Shown here: one piece after another, positions 9,326-20,539 of the stretch
Layout of the letters: each line of letters begins with the position of its first letter
How positions within the stretch are numbered: the stretch's first letter is position 1
Assembly (NCBI GenBank): GCA_038373885.1
Contig: JAWZYV010012395.1
Span: 1-64,000, forward strand
Source of the DNA: Cheiracanthium punctorium
Taxonomy: Eukaryota; Arthropoda; Arachnida; Araneae; Cheiracanthiidae
Length of the DNA stretch: 64,000 nt
Direction of reading: 5' to 3'
Program-made: the position numbers and the translations under genes
The notes under the pieces: generated by a model
The model's database searches: none
The model's input: only the letters and a program-made list of their open reading frames with translations
What the model was told of the DNA's origin: nothing

Positions 9326-9380
9326 GGGTTCTTGCTTCTGATGATGTTGAAAAATTGCAAGAACCCCATTCTAGTTTAAA
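9326..9380 (-). promoter_or_regulatory. Putative -1 frameshift signal, copy 2
   Basis: Identical to the copy 1 signal: heptamer TTTAAAC at 9374-9380, TAG at 9371-9373, stem arms at 9357-9366 and 9326-9335. Confidence 0.75.
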
Positions 9381-10434
9381 TTACTTCTTCGATATGGGTG
9401 TTGTCTGTTTTGTCTTCTCCTAAAGTTTGATCTAGCATTAAAATTTCCCCCAGAAGTTCTGCTTGATCTGTGTGACTGAAAATTGTTTTCGTGATTAAAA
9501 AAATTGCCTCTGTGGCTCCTAAATTGTCCTCTTTGTGGACCAAAATACCCCTGCGTGAATTTTGAAAATTGAAATTGCCCCTCTGAAACCTTGGATAAAA
9601 TCTACATTTGATGGTTAAATGTGATTTTCCACAAATTAAGCAAAATATTTGATTATTCCCATTGTGGGCTGTGTCTTTATGTGCCGTGTATGTGCCGTGC
9701 ATGTTGTCTGTATGTGCCGTGATGTTATTTATCGTTGTATCTGATGTAAATTTTTCCATCTTTTCTTTCAATTGTAGCATCTGCTGATTGCTCTCAATCT
9801 GACTTTGAATGAGTGCTTGCATTTCCGTGGAAAAAGTGTTATTGGCCTGGTAAGCAGGATCATTTAAGGCATTCTCAATATTTTTTGCTGTTTCAACAGC
9901 ATTTTCAAATGATTGTGGATTCAATTTCTTGACCTCTATTTTAATATCGGGTCGCAGGGCATCATAAAATTTTTGTAGTTTAATTTTTTTTGCTAAATTT
10001 ATTAGATCATTTGTGGAGGCATCATTTATTTCAAGATAGGCATTGGCCTTCTCTTCAATTTTTTCCGCCAAATCACTAACAGTCTGGCCTGGCAGCTGAG
10101 TGATATTGGCAAAATTGCTTAGTTTTGTTTGAAAGGAATCACTTTTCAAAAATTTCTTGATTAGGGCATTTTTTAATTGCTGTGCATTGGTGGCCTTGCT
10201 GGCAATCGGATCATTAGCTATAAAGCTAAGCGCTTTCTCCTTGCAGTTAAGTTTAATGACTAAGAAAGTCTTGTTTTCAGGCCATTTTTCTAATGTGGCA
10301 ACGTCTTCGATTTGTTTAATGAAAAAGTTTATGTTCTCTTCTTCCTTACCAGAAAAGTAAGGCAAGTTAGTTGCCAAACTGGTGTGAATTATGTTTTTGG
10401 CCATTGTACTTGATTGAAAGTAATAAAAATGCAA
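9376..10434 (-). CDS. Gypsy Gag-like protein, copy 2
   Basis: 352-residue Gag frame as in copy 1, with Pro instead of Ser in DALRPDIK. It has the same shortened zinc knuckle and the same loss of nucleocapsid frame after the RG-rich stretch. The Gly/Arg-rich tail is again found one base upstream, ending at TAG 9371-9373. Confidence 0.8.
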   Translation of the reverse strand: MHFYYFQSSTMAKNIIHTSLATNLPYFSGKEEENINFFIKQIEDVATLEKWPENKTFLVIKLNCKEKALSFIANDPIASKATNAQQLKNALIKKFLKSDSFQTKLSNFANITQLPGQTVSDLAEKIEEKANAYLEINDASTNDLINLAKKIKLQKFYDALRPDIKIEVKKLNPQSFENAVETAKNIENALNDPAYQANNTFSTEMQALIQSQIESNQQMLQLKEKMEKFTSDTTINNITAHTDNMHGTYTAHKDTAHNGNNQIFCLICGKSHLTIKCRFYPRFQRGNFNFQNSRRGILVHKEDNLGATEAIFLITKTIFSHTDQAELLGEILMLDQTLGEDKTDNTHIEEVI

Positions 10435-13190
10435 TGTTGAAAATTATTAAATGTAAAATGTTTAAATACCTAACATGTGTCTAAATGCATCTGTGTAAAC
10501 ATAAATATGATATGAAAATAATAAATTATATACATATACACTGGTAATAACAATAAAAAATATATAAATATTCACTATAAAATATACATTCTTCACCGAA
10601 TTTCAAAATTTTAATATCTTTGATTTTCCTGATTTTATGCAATCTCCAGGTGAGTGTACTAAGACTTATTTGTATTTATTTTATTTCATTTTTATATTTT
10701 AATATTTTATTTTATTTATTTTTTTTTTTTTAATATTAAGCCTAGAATAACCCGGTAGTTTAAAACACTCTCACGGCACCATTTTTATGGGCGCCTGGGT
10801 ATTAAAAATCTGAATTGTGAGAGAGATAAGAATAACTTATTTTACTTACACTCACCTGGTAGGGAATAAAGACTCAGAACCCATATTGTGATAAAAGCTG
10901 AAAGGCAACATTTTCTTAAAATTGACTAACTCAAATAAGGTAATTCAAATTCTGAGTTCTGTTTTTATTGACAATTAAAAATGACATAGAATTTAGAATG
11001 TTTTCTTGACTATATATTTTGACATGCTAAACGTTAGATCTCTGAATAGTGAATACTAAAATAAAATAGTGAATCAAATAATACTAAGATCAAAAGTAGC
11101 AATTCATTTTCAATTCAGATATGAGATCTCTGACTACCAAACATTTAAAAAAAAACATAGTTCAAACAGTACTGCAATTAAAAAATACCAAATTCAAAAA
11201 CAAATAAATGAGATGTAATTATCACACATTGAGATAATATGCCAATTAAATAGATTCACTTTACACTGCCCAGAAACCTATTATTAAAAATTAAAATTTT
11301 AGTTGGCTAAAAATGAAATACTTTAATGGGCATATAATCGACACAGATATCACACTGATGTCATTTTGAAAAATGAAAATTTTGCCAGTATACTTCAAAT
11401 GGAAAACTCTGAAGTATTTAAGAGTGGCATATTAATTTTGTGAAGATATGAAAAATGAAATTAATCAATTATGAAATTTAATAAATTGAAGAAACTTTTC
11501 CTTAAATTCAATATTTACCACAAGACAGTAGTACAGATACCAGTCCTTATTGTAGATAATTAAAATGCAGGTGATGATAGTTCGTATTGCAGATGATCAA
11601 CACAAAGTTCTAGGTTTTGGCAGTTCTTTCTAAAGTCCTTCCAAAGTTTTATTTAAACCTGGCAGATTCAGCAACACAAATTTTGATGATCTCGATGAAT
11701 CACACCATCATGGAAGAATGTAAAGCACTTTAGTTGATTTGTTGTAAGTCACACACATATGATTCAAGATGGCCGCCCACGTGACGCTTCGGCGATACAA
11801 AAACCTCGTGGGTGAGTCAAAATCAAAATGTTGCAAACTTTCACTTATTCATTGTCACAAGAATTTAAAAGGGAATTAGAGTTGAACCTTTTTTTTTTAC
11901 CGTCTCTCGGCACTAAAGATTATTGTAGAAATCAAGTTCTGCTTCACAGTATAAAGATGATTCACCGAAGAAAAAAAGTTTACATGACTTTACAAATTAC
12001 TAACATGGCTACGATTTATATCTTTTTGAAAATTTCCGACGACAGTACTCATCTTCGGCACAGCGAAAAACGAATTAATTACAATCTTGAGGTAGAGAGA
12101 ATTATCTCCAAAAATTAACTTTGCTTGGGGCTCTCCCAGTCCGCAAAAATGGCTGGAAGCCTCGCGGAATTCTACTGGGAAGCCCCCTTCGCCAACGAAA
12201 CGTCGTATCTACATCGTGATTTATGTCCAAGTGAGTCAGCGACCTTCTAACGAACTTCTTTTTTGAAAGCTGTTGCCACACACACTCGTGGGGAAATTCT
12301 CATCTTTTTTTTCTCTCGGAGTCATTCCTTTCGACCTCTGTTGATCGGAGATACGGAAAACCAGTTTCTCCTATGACGTAGCGTTTCCCATACTGGGGAA
12401 GTTCGCAAGGCGAGATTGATGACGGTTAAATATATCTCTTACCGTGAGTGGCAAAGAGTTGTATTGTTTACATACACATGTATGTTGTTGACATCTGCTA
12501 AGAGTGTTACATTTTTATGTAACATCCTTCCCCTCCAACGAGAGAAAAGGCGTGCCTGGGATAAATTTACACAATATGCAATGTACACTATATATATATG
12601 AATTTGTTGTATGAAAATAAATGCAAAGTAGAAAAAGAAATTTTATATATATATATACAAATGCAGTGAATTGAAACCTAATATTTGCAAATAACATACC
12701 CCTCAAAAAAAAATATGTACAATTGACCCAAGTATTCACATCAAATTCTTTCACATACACATCAATACGTGACTCTTGTGGCAATTTTTTCCTTGCTATA
12801 TCAGTATTTTCATGTATCAATGAGAGAAAAATAGTTTGATTTGGTTATGAGAAATGAAAAAGTACCAAGATGTCAAATTTTTCCTGACAGCCTATGAACA
12901 TACGGAACAACTTGATTTAATTCTTCTTATTATTTGTTTTCTTATTTTAAAGAGCATGGCCATGAAATGTAAGAAAAAATTATTTTTATGTCTTCACCAG
13001 ACCGCTCTGAAGAATCCCAGCTATAGGACCAGCCTTACATAAATTGGATTGCAGTGAATTGAAGTGATCAATTTCAGATCATTGACGCCCCAGAGAGCCC
13101 TGGTGAACCATAAATAGAGGAAAAAGAAAATTCTTTTTACAATTTAATTTTTAATTGTGTGTGTTCTGATATTCAGAAAAGAGCTGTCCA
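10435..13190 (-). repeat. LTR-bearing non-coding block between Gypsy units 2 and 3
   Basis: Second copy of the 2868-5622 block, almost identical apart from the T-run near 10710-10735. It holds the primer-binding site (10766-10781), the 13-bp inverted repeat and the YY1-like motif at the same relative places. Confidence 0.6.
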
Positions 13191-14987
13191 CTAAAATGAA
13201 GTTGTTTCATTTTGGAAGTTAGGGTTGAGAGGTTTTTGCACAAATATTTTACTGACATGGACTTTCCTCTCTCTTGGTGTTCCATTTTCAACTTTTTGAA
13301 TTATTAAATTATCATTTCTTGGAATCTTTTTAACTTCCCAAGGTCCATTGTATTTCTTTTGAAGAGCACCTGGTGCTATAAATTCCTCTAAAAATACTTT
13401 GTCACCCAATTTGACATCTGGCTTTTTCCTTCCTCTTACATATTTACTATGAACTTTCAAATAATTTTCTTCATTAATTTTGACATTTTGCTGTATCTCT
13501 TTAGCTATTAGTTTTACAGTTTCTACATATTTATTAAATTCAAAGGTATATTTTGGTTCATTAAAAGCATCTATAGGCAGGTTGAGTTTGCGTCCAAAGA
13601 ATATTTCAGCTGGAGAGTATTGTGTAACAGCATGTGTGGTGTTGTTGTAGTGAAGTTTAAAGAATAATAGACTGGTTGTCCAGTCACAAATTCTCTCTGA
13701 AATGGCTGCAACACTCATTTTTAAAGATTTATGGGCGCGTTCAATTAATCCATTGCTACGTGGGTGATATATTGAAGACTTTCTATGTTCAATTTTTGCT
13801 TCTTTCATAAAATTTTCAAATTCGTTTGAGCAAAAGTTTGAGCCATTATCTGTAAGTAATATCTTCGGGATACCAAACCTTGAGAAATATTCCTGTAGAT
13901 GTTTAATTATTATATTAGAAGTAAAATTTGAAATGGGAATTAATTCAAGAAAACGAGAATAATGGTCAGAAATGCTTAATATGTAAAATTTTCCATCAAT
14001 GGATCTCGGTAATTTTCCTACAATATCTATTGCTATCATTTCTCCTGGAGCTAGATGAGTTTTAGAAACAAACTCTGAAATGGTGTTCTTTGACTTTGGT
14101 TTATTTTCAAGACATTTTGCACAGTTTTCACAATAATTTTTTGTGTCAGCAAACATGCCCTTCCAAAAAAAAGTTTGGCTCAGCAGTTCATAAGTCCTTG
14201 CAGTGCCAAAGTGAGGAGCATGAGCTGATTCTAAGCAGGTCTTGATTAAAACTCTTGGAATTACAATTTTATTTTTTATTGACTTATCTTTTTTATGTTT
14301 ATTTTTTGGTTTTAGCTTAATCATTAGTAGTTGCGAATGAGAATCTATGAAATATTGCTGTTTAATTTTTTTATTATTTTCTTTAATGTCCTGAATTATT
14401 TTAGTAATTTTCTCATCTTTAAGTTGTTCTTTTAGAATGGTTTCCTTTGATAGATCAGTTTTGTTTTCAAAAATGTTTACATTATTTACGTTTAAATTTT
14501 CACTTAAAACTCTTGAAAGAAAGTCAGCTGGATTCTTAAATCCAGGTATATGTTGAATGTTGTAATCAAATTGTTGTAAGTATAATAGCCATCTGGCCAC
14601 CACTTCAGGTTGTTTCTCTAAATTGAGGTGAAAAGTTAAAGGTTTGGCATCCGTCAGTATTGTAAATTTTCTCCCAAATAATTGTTCATGAAAATGCTTG
14701 CAAGATAAATAAATTGCAAAGAGCTCTCGCCTTAAAGAAGGATACCTTGACTCTGACTCTGAAAGTTGTATGGAAAAAAATTCAACAGGAAAAAAATGTC
14801 CATCATCTTTTTGCATAAGAATTCCACAAACGGCAATTTTTGAGGCGTCGCACACTAAATAACAGTCCCTATTTTCATCAAATTTTTTTATAGTGGGTTT
14901 ACTCAAAATGATTTTTTGTATTTTATCAAAGGCCTCCTGACACTGTTCAGTCCAGACAAACGGAACGTTCTTTCTAGTTAAGTTCAC
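13191..14987 (-). CDS. Gypsy RNase H and integrase region of Pol, copy 3
   Basis: 598 residues, with the same deduced protein as the copy at 5623-7419. The RNase H, HHCC and DDE motifs are all present. It is separated from RT by the TGA at 15027-15029, in the same frame. Confidence 0.93.
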   Translation of the reverse strand: MNLTRKNVPFVWTEQCQEAFDKIQKIILSKPTIKKFDENRDCYLVCDASKIAVCGILMQKDDGHFFPVEFFSIQLSESESRYPSLRRELFAIYLSCKHFHEQLFGRKFTILTDAKPLTFHLNLEKQPEVVARWLLYLQQFDYNIQHIPGFKNPADFLSRVLSENLNVNNVNIFENKTDLSKETILKEQLKDEKITKIIQDIKENNKKIKQQYFIDSHSQLLMIKLKPKNKHKKDKSIKNKIVIPRVLIKTCLESAHAPHFGTARTYELLSQTFFWKGMFADTKNYCENCAKCLENKPKSKNTISEFVSKTHLAPGEMIAIDIVGKLPRSIDGKFYILSISDHYSRFLELIPISNFTSNIIIKHLQEYFSRFGIPKILLTDNGSNFCSNEFENFMKEAKIEHRKSSIYHPRSNGLIERAHKSLKMSVAAISERICDWTTSLLFFKLHYNNTTHAVTQYSPAEIFFGRKLNLPIDAFNEPKYTFEFNKYVETVKLIAKEIQQNVKINEENYLKVHSKYVRGRKKPDVKLGDKVFLEEFIAPGALQKKYNGPWEVKKIPRNDNLIIQKVENGTPRERKVHVSKIFVQKPLNPNFQNETTSF

Positions 14988-15026
14988 GAGAGGTTCGACT
15001 ATCTCTGCATAATTGAAAATTAAATG

Positions 15027-16049
15027 TCAAAAATAGTTCAGCATTCCTAGAAAGGTCTGTGTCTGCTTCAAATTTTTGGGAATTGGAAATTTATTGACTT
15101 TATTGATATTATCCTCAGAGGGTGAAAAGCCATCTTTATTTACTGAAAAGCCTAAGTAGTTGATTTTTGTTTTACACAGTTGAATTTTATGAGGATCCAA
15201 AGTTAAGTTAAATTTTGCCAATCTGTCAAAAACTTTCTGAAGAATTATTTTTAAATGTGAAATAGTGTCAGCTGCTATTATGATGTCGTCGAGAAAAAAT
15301 TGTACGTTAGGGCCTTTTAAATCATTTATACATTTTGATATTAAAGTATGAAAATAGGAAGTGCTATTTTTGCTGCCAAAAAATAATCTGGTTGGCTGAA
15401 AATTTCCCAGTTCACAACAAAATGCTAATTTTTCCCTGTCAGATTCTCTAAGTTGAATTTGGAAAAATGCAGACTTTAAATCTAAAACACAATAAAAATT
15501 CTTGCCTGAAATGTTATGTAAGATGTCAGAAATTTTTGGAAGGCAAATTTTGAATGATTCAGTTATACAGTTCAGTAATCTATAATCTACCACCATGCGA
15601 AATTTTAATTTTTCTTGCTTATTGTTTGGATTAGCTTTCTTCTTGACAAATAAAATTGGAAAATTGTATGAACTACTAGAATTTTCAATGATTCCTGCAT
15701 CTAATAAATCTGCAATTTCTTTTTGTGCAAAATCTTTGGCTATTTTCGGAATAGGATATGGTTTGGTGGAGATAGAAAAGTTGTGAAGTAATTTAAATTC
15801 AGGAACTACAGCATCTGTTGAGCCTAAAGTTTTGTATGATTTGGAAAAAATTCTAAAATTTTGCATTAACATTTGAAGCATATCTTTTTTATCTGTCTCA
15901 TTGAGGTGACTTAAGTCAAAATCCTCTTCTGTTAGTTCCTCCTGTCTTAATTTTAAAACTTCAGTTAAATTTAAGTTGTTTATTTGAAAGTGTTGATCCT
16001 CTGTATGCTGTATAACTGAATCCTCCTTAAAAATGTGCAAAGTCCCCAT
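15027..16049 (-). CDS. Gypsy reverse transcriptase, copy 3
   Basis: 340 residues with the same deduced protein as copy 2, including FLDD and the truncation at LGMLNYF-TGA. Its ATG at 16049 follows the protease TGA by four sense codons in the same frame. Confidence 0.93.
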   Translation of the reverse strand: MGTLHIFKEDSVIQHTEDQHFQINNLNLTEVLKLRQEELTEEDFDLSHLNETDKKDMLQMLMQNFRIFSKSYKTLGSTDAVVPEFKLLHNFSISTKPYPIPKIAKDFAQKEIADLLDAGIIENSSSSYNFPILFVKKKANPNNKQEKLKFRMVVDYRLLNCITESFKICLPKISDILHNISGKNFYCVLDLKSAFFQIQLRESDREKLAFCCELGNFQPTRLFFGSKNSTSYFHTLISKCINDLKGPNVQFFLDDIIIAADTISHLKIILQKVFDRLAKFNLTLDPHKIQLCKTKINYLGFSVNKDGFSPSEDNINKVNKFPIPKNLKQTQTFLGMLNYF

Positions 16050-16061
16050 TTTAGAGTTCTT

Positions 16062-16814
16062 TCAAATAATAATTTTGGTATCTAAGGGATTTTCGACTAT
16101 GGAGTAGATAGAGTTGTCATGCGTCAGTGTGTGCAAAGAATCTTGCATTATATATTGTAATTTAGAAGAAATAGGATTAAAAATAATTTGTTTTTCTTGC
16201 TGAAGTGACTGAGGAATGCTTAATTTAATTATATTTGTAGAATTAGGTAAAAGTGTTACATTATTTACAGATCTAGCAAAAAGTTTTTGCGAGTTCTTTA
16301 ATTTTAAGTTGTTATTGAGATTAATAGAAGGGATAGAATGTTTAAATTGAAATTCTTGATTGTTCATAATTAATTTCTCATTTGCAGTGTCCATAATAAT
16401 TTTGTTTCTCTGTAAGAAGTCATAGCCAAGAATTATTTTGTAATTAGAGTTCCAGTTGTGCTGAGTCACAAAAAACTGGTTCTGAAACCAAGTGGTGTTA
16501 ATTTTAAATTTAATGTTTACTGCGGAAAGATATGGTATGGTAGAGGAGCTTAAAGTATGAATTTTGACTGATCTGGATATGTATTCTATTTTGGTGGTTT
16601 CTTTAATTAATTCCAAAGCACTAGGCTGAATGAGGCTGAGATTTGCACCTGTGTCTAGTAAACTATCAATATTGTTGCTACCAAATTTTAATTGTATGAT
16701 AGGAAGATGGTTATTTTTATATTTGCACGACATGACAACTAAATCTGTATCCCTTATTGAATTTTTTTGAATTTTTCTGTTTTTTTTTTTGGAGTTACTA
16801 TTTTTTTTTGTCAA
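16062..16814 (-). CDS. Gypsy protease with intact lysine-rich linker, copy 3
   Basis: The only copy with nine T at 16801-16809. The frame is therefore open from the slippery heptamer at 16943-16949 through a Ser/Lys/Asn-rich linker into protease. The nominal start at 16814 is TTG, not ATG, which fits entry by frameshifting rather than internal initiation. The DTG and ILGYDFL motifs are present. One substitution (Thr to Ile in HS(T/I)PSINL) separates it from copies 1 and 2. The nine-T form is probably ancestral because only it joins the frameshift to protease. Confidence 0.88.
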   Translation of the reverse strand: MTKKNSNSKKKNRKIQKNSIRDTDLVVMSCKYKNNHLPIIQLKFGSNNIDSLLDTGANLSLIQPSALELIKETTKIEYISRSVKIHTLSSSTIPYLSAVNIKFKINTTWFQNQFFVTQHNWNSNYKIILGYDFLQRNKIIMDTANEKLIMNNQEFQFKHSIPSINLNNNLKLKNSQKLFARSVNNVTLLPNSTNIIKLSIPQSLQQEKQIIFNPISSKLQYIMQDSLHTLTHDNSIYSIVENPLDTKIII

Positions 16815-16894
16815 ATTTTTCTTTTTCTTTTTAGCATTTTTGGAAACAGAGACTTTGCTTGTAATCTTATCATGTTTATAAAAATTGTCTGACT

Positions 16895-16949
16895 GGGTTC
16901 TTGCTTCTGATGATGTTGAAAAATTGCAAGAACCCCATTCTAGTTTAAA
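16895..16949 (-). promoter_or_regulatory. Putative -1 frameshift signal, copy 3 (linked to an open pro frame)
   Basis: Heptamer TTTAAAC 16943-16949, TAG 16940-16942, stem arms 16926-16935 and 16895-16904. After a -1 shift the frame is open from here through protease, which is the best support for the signal. Confidence 0.8.
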
Positions 16950-18003
16950 TTACTTCTTCGATATGGGTGTTGTCTGTTTTGTCTTCTCCTAAAGTTTGAT
17001 CTAGCATTAAAATTTCCCCCAGAAGTTCTGCTTGATCTGTGTGACTGAAAATTGTTTTCGTGATTAAAAAAATTGCCTCTGTGGCTCCTAAATTGTCCTC
17101 TTTGTGGACCAAAATACCCCTGCGTGAATTTTGAAAATTGAAATTGCCCCTCTGAAACCTTGGATAAAATCTACATCTGATGGTTAAATGTGATTTTCCA
17201 CAAATTAAGCAAAATATTTGATTATTCCCATTGTGGGCTGTGTCTTTATGTGCCGTGTATGTGCCGTGCATGTTGTCTGTATGTGCCGTGATGTTATTTA
17301 TCGTTGTATCTGATGTAAATTTTTCCATCTTTTCTTTCAATTGTAGCATCTGCTGATTGCTCTCAATCTGACTTTGAATGAGTGCTTGCATTTCCGTGGA
17401 AAAAGTGTTATTGGCCTGGTAAGCAGGATCATTTAAGGCATTCTCAATATTTTTTGCTGTTTCAACAGCATTTTCAAATGATTGTGGATTCAATTTCTTG
17501 ACCTCTATTTTAATATCGGGTCGCAGGGCATCATAAAATTTTTGTAGTTTAATTTTTTTTGCTAAATTTATTAGATCATTTGTGGAGGCATCATTTATTT
17601 CAAGATAGGCGTTGGCCTTCTCTTCAATTTTTTCCGCCAAATCACTAACAGTCTGGCCTGGCAGCTGAGTGATATTGGCAAAATTGCTTAGTTTTGTTTG
17701 AAAGGAATCACTTTTCAAAAATTTCTTGATTAGGGCATTTTTTAATTGCTGTGCATTGGTGGCCTTGCTGGCAATCGGATCATTAGCTATAAAGCTAAGC
17801 GCTTTCTCCTTGCAGTTAAGTTTAATGACTAAGAAAGTCTTGTTTTCAGGCCATTTTTCTAATGTGGCAACGTCTTCGATTTGTTTAATGAAAAAGTTTA
17901 TGTTCTCTTCTTCCTTACCAGAAAAGTAAGGCAAGTTAGTTGCCAAACTGGTGTGAATTATGTTTTTGGCCATTGTACTTGATTGAAAGTAATAAAAATG
18001 CAA
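16945..18003 (-). CDS. Gypsy Gag-like protein, copy 3
   Basis: 352-residue Gag frame. It differs from copy 2 by Lys to Arg inside the knuckle (TIRC). It keeps the common C-x2-C-x3-H-x4-C spacing and the common frame change after the knuckle. Confidence 0.8.
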   Translation of the reverse strand: MHFYYFQSSTMAKNIIHTSLATNLPYFSGKEEENINFFIKQIEDVATLEKWPENKTFLVIKLNCKEKALSFIANDPIASKATNAQQLKNALIKKFLKSDSFQTKLSNFANITQLPGQTVSDLAEKIEEKANAYLEINDASTNDLINLAKKIKLQKFYDALRPDIKIEVKKLNPQSFENAVETAKNIENALNDPAYQANNTFSTEMQALIQSQIESNQQMLQLKEKMEKFTSDTTINNITAHTDNMHGTYTAHKDTAHNGNNQIFCLICGKSHLTIRCRFYPRFQRGNFNFQNSRRGILVHKEDNLGATEAIFLITKTIFSHTDQAELLGEILMLDQTLGEDKTDNTHIEEVI

Positions 18004-19469
18004 TGTTGAAAATTATTAAATGTAAAATGTTTAAATACCTAACATGTGTCTAAATGCATCTGTGTAAACATAAATATGATATGAAAATAATAAATTATAT
18101 ACATATACACTGGTAATAACAATAAAAAATATATAAATATTCACTATAAAATATACATTCTTCACCGAATTTCAAAATTTTAATATCTTTGATTTTCCTG
18201 ATTTTATGCAATCTCCAGGTGAGTGTACTAAGACTTATTTGTATTTATTTTATTTCATTTTTATATTTTAATATTTTATTTTATTTATTTATTTTTTTTT
18301 AAATATTAAGCCTAGAATAACCCGGTAGTTTAAAACACTCTTACGGCACCATTTTTATGGGCGCCTGGGTATTAAAAATCTGAATTGTGAGAGAGATAAG
18401 AATAACTTATTTTACTTACACTCACCTGGTAGGGAATAAAGACTCAGAACCCATATTGTGATAAAAGCTGAAAGGCAACATTTTCTTAAAATTGACTAAC
18501 TCAAATAAGGTAATTCAAATTCTGAGTTCTGTTTTTATTGACAATTAAAAATGACATAGAATTTAGAATGTTTTCTTGACTATATATTTTGACATGCTAA
18601 ACGTTAGATCTCTGAATAGTGAATACTAAAATAAAATAGTGAATCAAATAATACTAAGATCAAAAGTAGCAATTCATTTTCAATTCAGATATGAGATCTC
18701 TGACTACCAAACATTTAAAAAAAAACATAGTTCAAACAGTACTGCAATTAAAAAATACCAAATTCAAAAACAAATAAATGAGATGTAATTATCACACATT
18801 GAGATAATATGCCAATTAAATAGATTCACTTTACACTGCCCAGAAACCTATTATTAAAAATTAAAATTTTAGTTGGCTAAAAATGAAATACTTTAATGGG
18901 CATATAATCGACACAGATATCACACTGATGTCATTTTGAAAAATGAAAATTTTGCCAGTATACTTCAAATGGAAAACTCTGAAGTATTTAAGAGTGGCAT
19001 ATTAATTTTGTGAAGATATGAAAAATGAAATTAATCAATTATGAAATTTAATAAATTGAAGAAACTTTTCCTTAAATTCAATATTTACCACAAGACAGTA
19101 GTACAGATACCAGTCCTTATTGTAGATAATTAAAATGCAGGTGATGATAGTTCGTATTGCAGATGATCAACACAAAGTTCTAGGTTTTGGCAGTTCTTTC
19201 TAAAGTCCTTCCAAAGTTTTATTTAAACCTGGCAGATTCAGCAACACAAATTTTGATGATCTCGATGAATCACACCATCATGGAAGAATGTAAAGCACTT
19301 TAGTTGATTTGTTGTAAGTCACACACATATGATTCAAGATGGCCGCCCACGTGACGCTTCGGCGATACAAAAACCTTGTGGGTGAGTCAAAATCAAAATG
19401 TTGCAAACTTTCACTTATTCATTGTCACCAGAATTTAAAAGGGAATTAGAGTTGAACCTTTTTTTTTTT
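18004..19469 (-). repeat. Truncated LTR-bearing block at the array end
   Basis: Corresponds to 2868-~4330 of unit 1. It ends within a T-run, after which the sequence is unrelated. It carries several private changes, including one in the primer-binding site (18336-18351). If the LTR extends to about 4741 in unit 1, this LTR has lost roughly 400 bp at its 5' side. Confidence 0.6.
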
Positions 19470-19900
19470 CACCCATTTCACAGCCATCGTGCAATATACA
19501 GTGTTCACAGCATACATTTTCGTATTTTAGGATGGCATTAAGTTTTCAGGATTCCCATTTTCCAGATTAAGTAATTCCCATCCTTTTCTGTGAGACTGTA
19601 GTAAACCAACCTCAATTGCTATTTACAACTATTATCACTATTACCTGCTATTTACAAATTGAGCTTTCTCTTTTAAAACCAGACCGGCTATACATTGCCA
19701 GGTACTCGCTTTGTCTGATATCTTGTAATATGTTTTACTTTTGTAATGAGGATTTGTACCCATAACCCATACGTCTGGGTGGTGTGGACAACTTATGAGA
19801 GCAGTTGAAAGAATGAAAGCTGTACAAATTGCCTATAAAATGGAGAGAGCAACGGAAGATTTTTTTTCCCCGTATGAGGGTGCCGTCGTCCATTCAAATA
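19470..19900. other. Non-coding flank
   Basis: Nothing recognised between the array end and the pogo-like MITE. The small open frame beginning at 19795 runs into the MITE and has no recognisable protein content. Confidence 0.5.
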
Positions 19901-20539
19901 CGGTGGAACCTTCTAAAGTGACCACCTTGGTAAAGAGATCGTCTGTCTATAGCAGAGGTTCCCAAACTGGGTGCCACGAGCGTATGTCAGGGGTGCCGTG
20001 GAGCTAATCCAGAAAAGTGTTTTGGTGGAGTATAATCAAATGATTTCCTCTGAACCGGTATCCCCAAGAAAGTGAGCCAAGCCGATCACTAAGTGGGCTC
20101 AAACAAAAATATATCAGTCACGTTCAAGACTGTCCTGTAGCCTCTCTTTTATAGGAACTCCCTGAAATGGGGGTATTGTCAAAATTCTATATCCCTTTCC
20201 CAAGAGAGTACTTTCTTAATAGTTAGCCCTACAAACAAACAAACAAAAAATAATGTAAAATACATCCAAACTGCTTCATTCTAACCTTCATATTCATATT
20301 GCTTTAAAGGAAATCTGCCGCGAAATGTTTTTAGCCTGAAAAGGCTGCCGCGAAATGGTTTTAGCCTGACAAGGGTACCGCGGGGAAAAAAAGTTTGGGA
20401 ACCCCTGGTCTATAATGACCACTTTAATGCAATATCGCTTTACAACCATTACACTTTACCACCTTTGTAAAGTGACTGTCTTTATAAGGTGACCGGTTTT
20501 GTTCTTCCCGAGGGTAGTCCCATTAGACAGGTTCCACTG
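19901..20539. mobile_element. Pogo/Tigger-like MITE interrupted by a hAT MITE
   Basis: The left end CGGTGGAACC at 19901 and right end GGTTCCACTG ending at 20539 form terminal inverted repeats of the CAGTGGAACC pogo/Tigger type, each next to TA. Subterminal GTGACC/GGTCAC stretches also mirror each other. Without the nested insertion (19953-20415) the element is about 176 bp and non-coding. Confidence 0.75.
19953..20407. mobile_element. hAT-type MITE with 8-bp target duplication
   Basis: Terminal inverted repeats CAGAGGTTCCCAAACT (left) and AGTTTGGGAACCCCTG (right) are typical hAT ends. They are flanked by GTCTATAG (19945-19952) and GTCTATAA (20408-20415), an 8-bp target duplication with one mismatch. 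No coding capacity. An internal CTGCCGCGAAATG...TTTTAGCCTGA unit is repeated twice near 20315-20370. Confidence 0.85.

Larger units (their letters stand above)
1..19469 (-). mobile_element. Tandem array of three Ty3/Gypsy LTR retrotransposon units
   Basis: Three head-to-tail units lie on the minus strand. Equivalent points repeat at 7567-7569 bp (gag ends at 1809, 9376 and 16945; protease at 927, 8494 and 16062). The order gag, protease, RT, RNase H, integrase is the Ty3/Gypsy order. Unit 1 is cut by the left window edge. The array ends at a T-run near 19469, inside the non-coding block. Only scattered substitutions and homopolymer length changes separate the copies. Each inter-unit block seems to hold one LTR, as in LTR-internal-LTR tandem arrays made by unequal exchange or by integration of a concatemer. 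No flanking target duplication could be read. Confidence 0.93.

Noticed and set aside
19795..20007. A 70-residue plus-strand gene
   Set aside because: Its 3' half lies inside two MITEs, so the frame is accidental.
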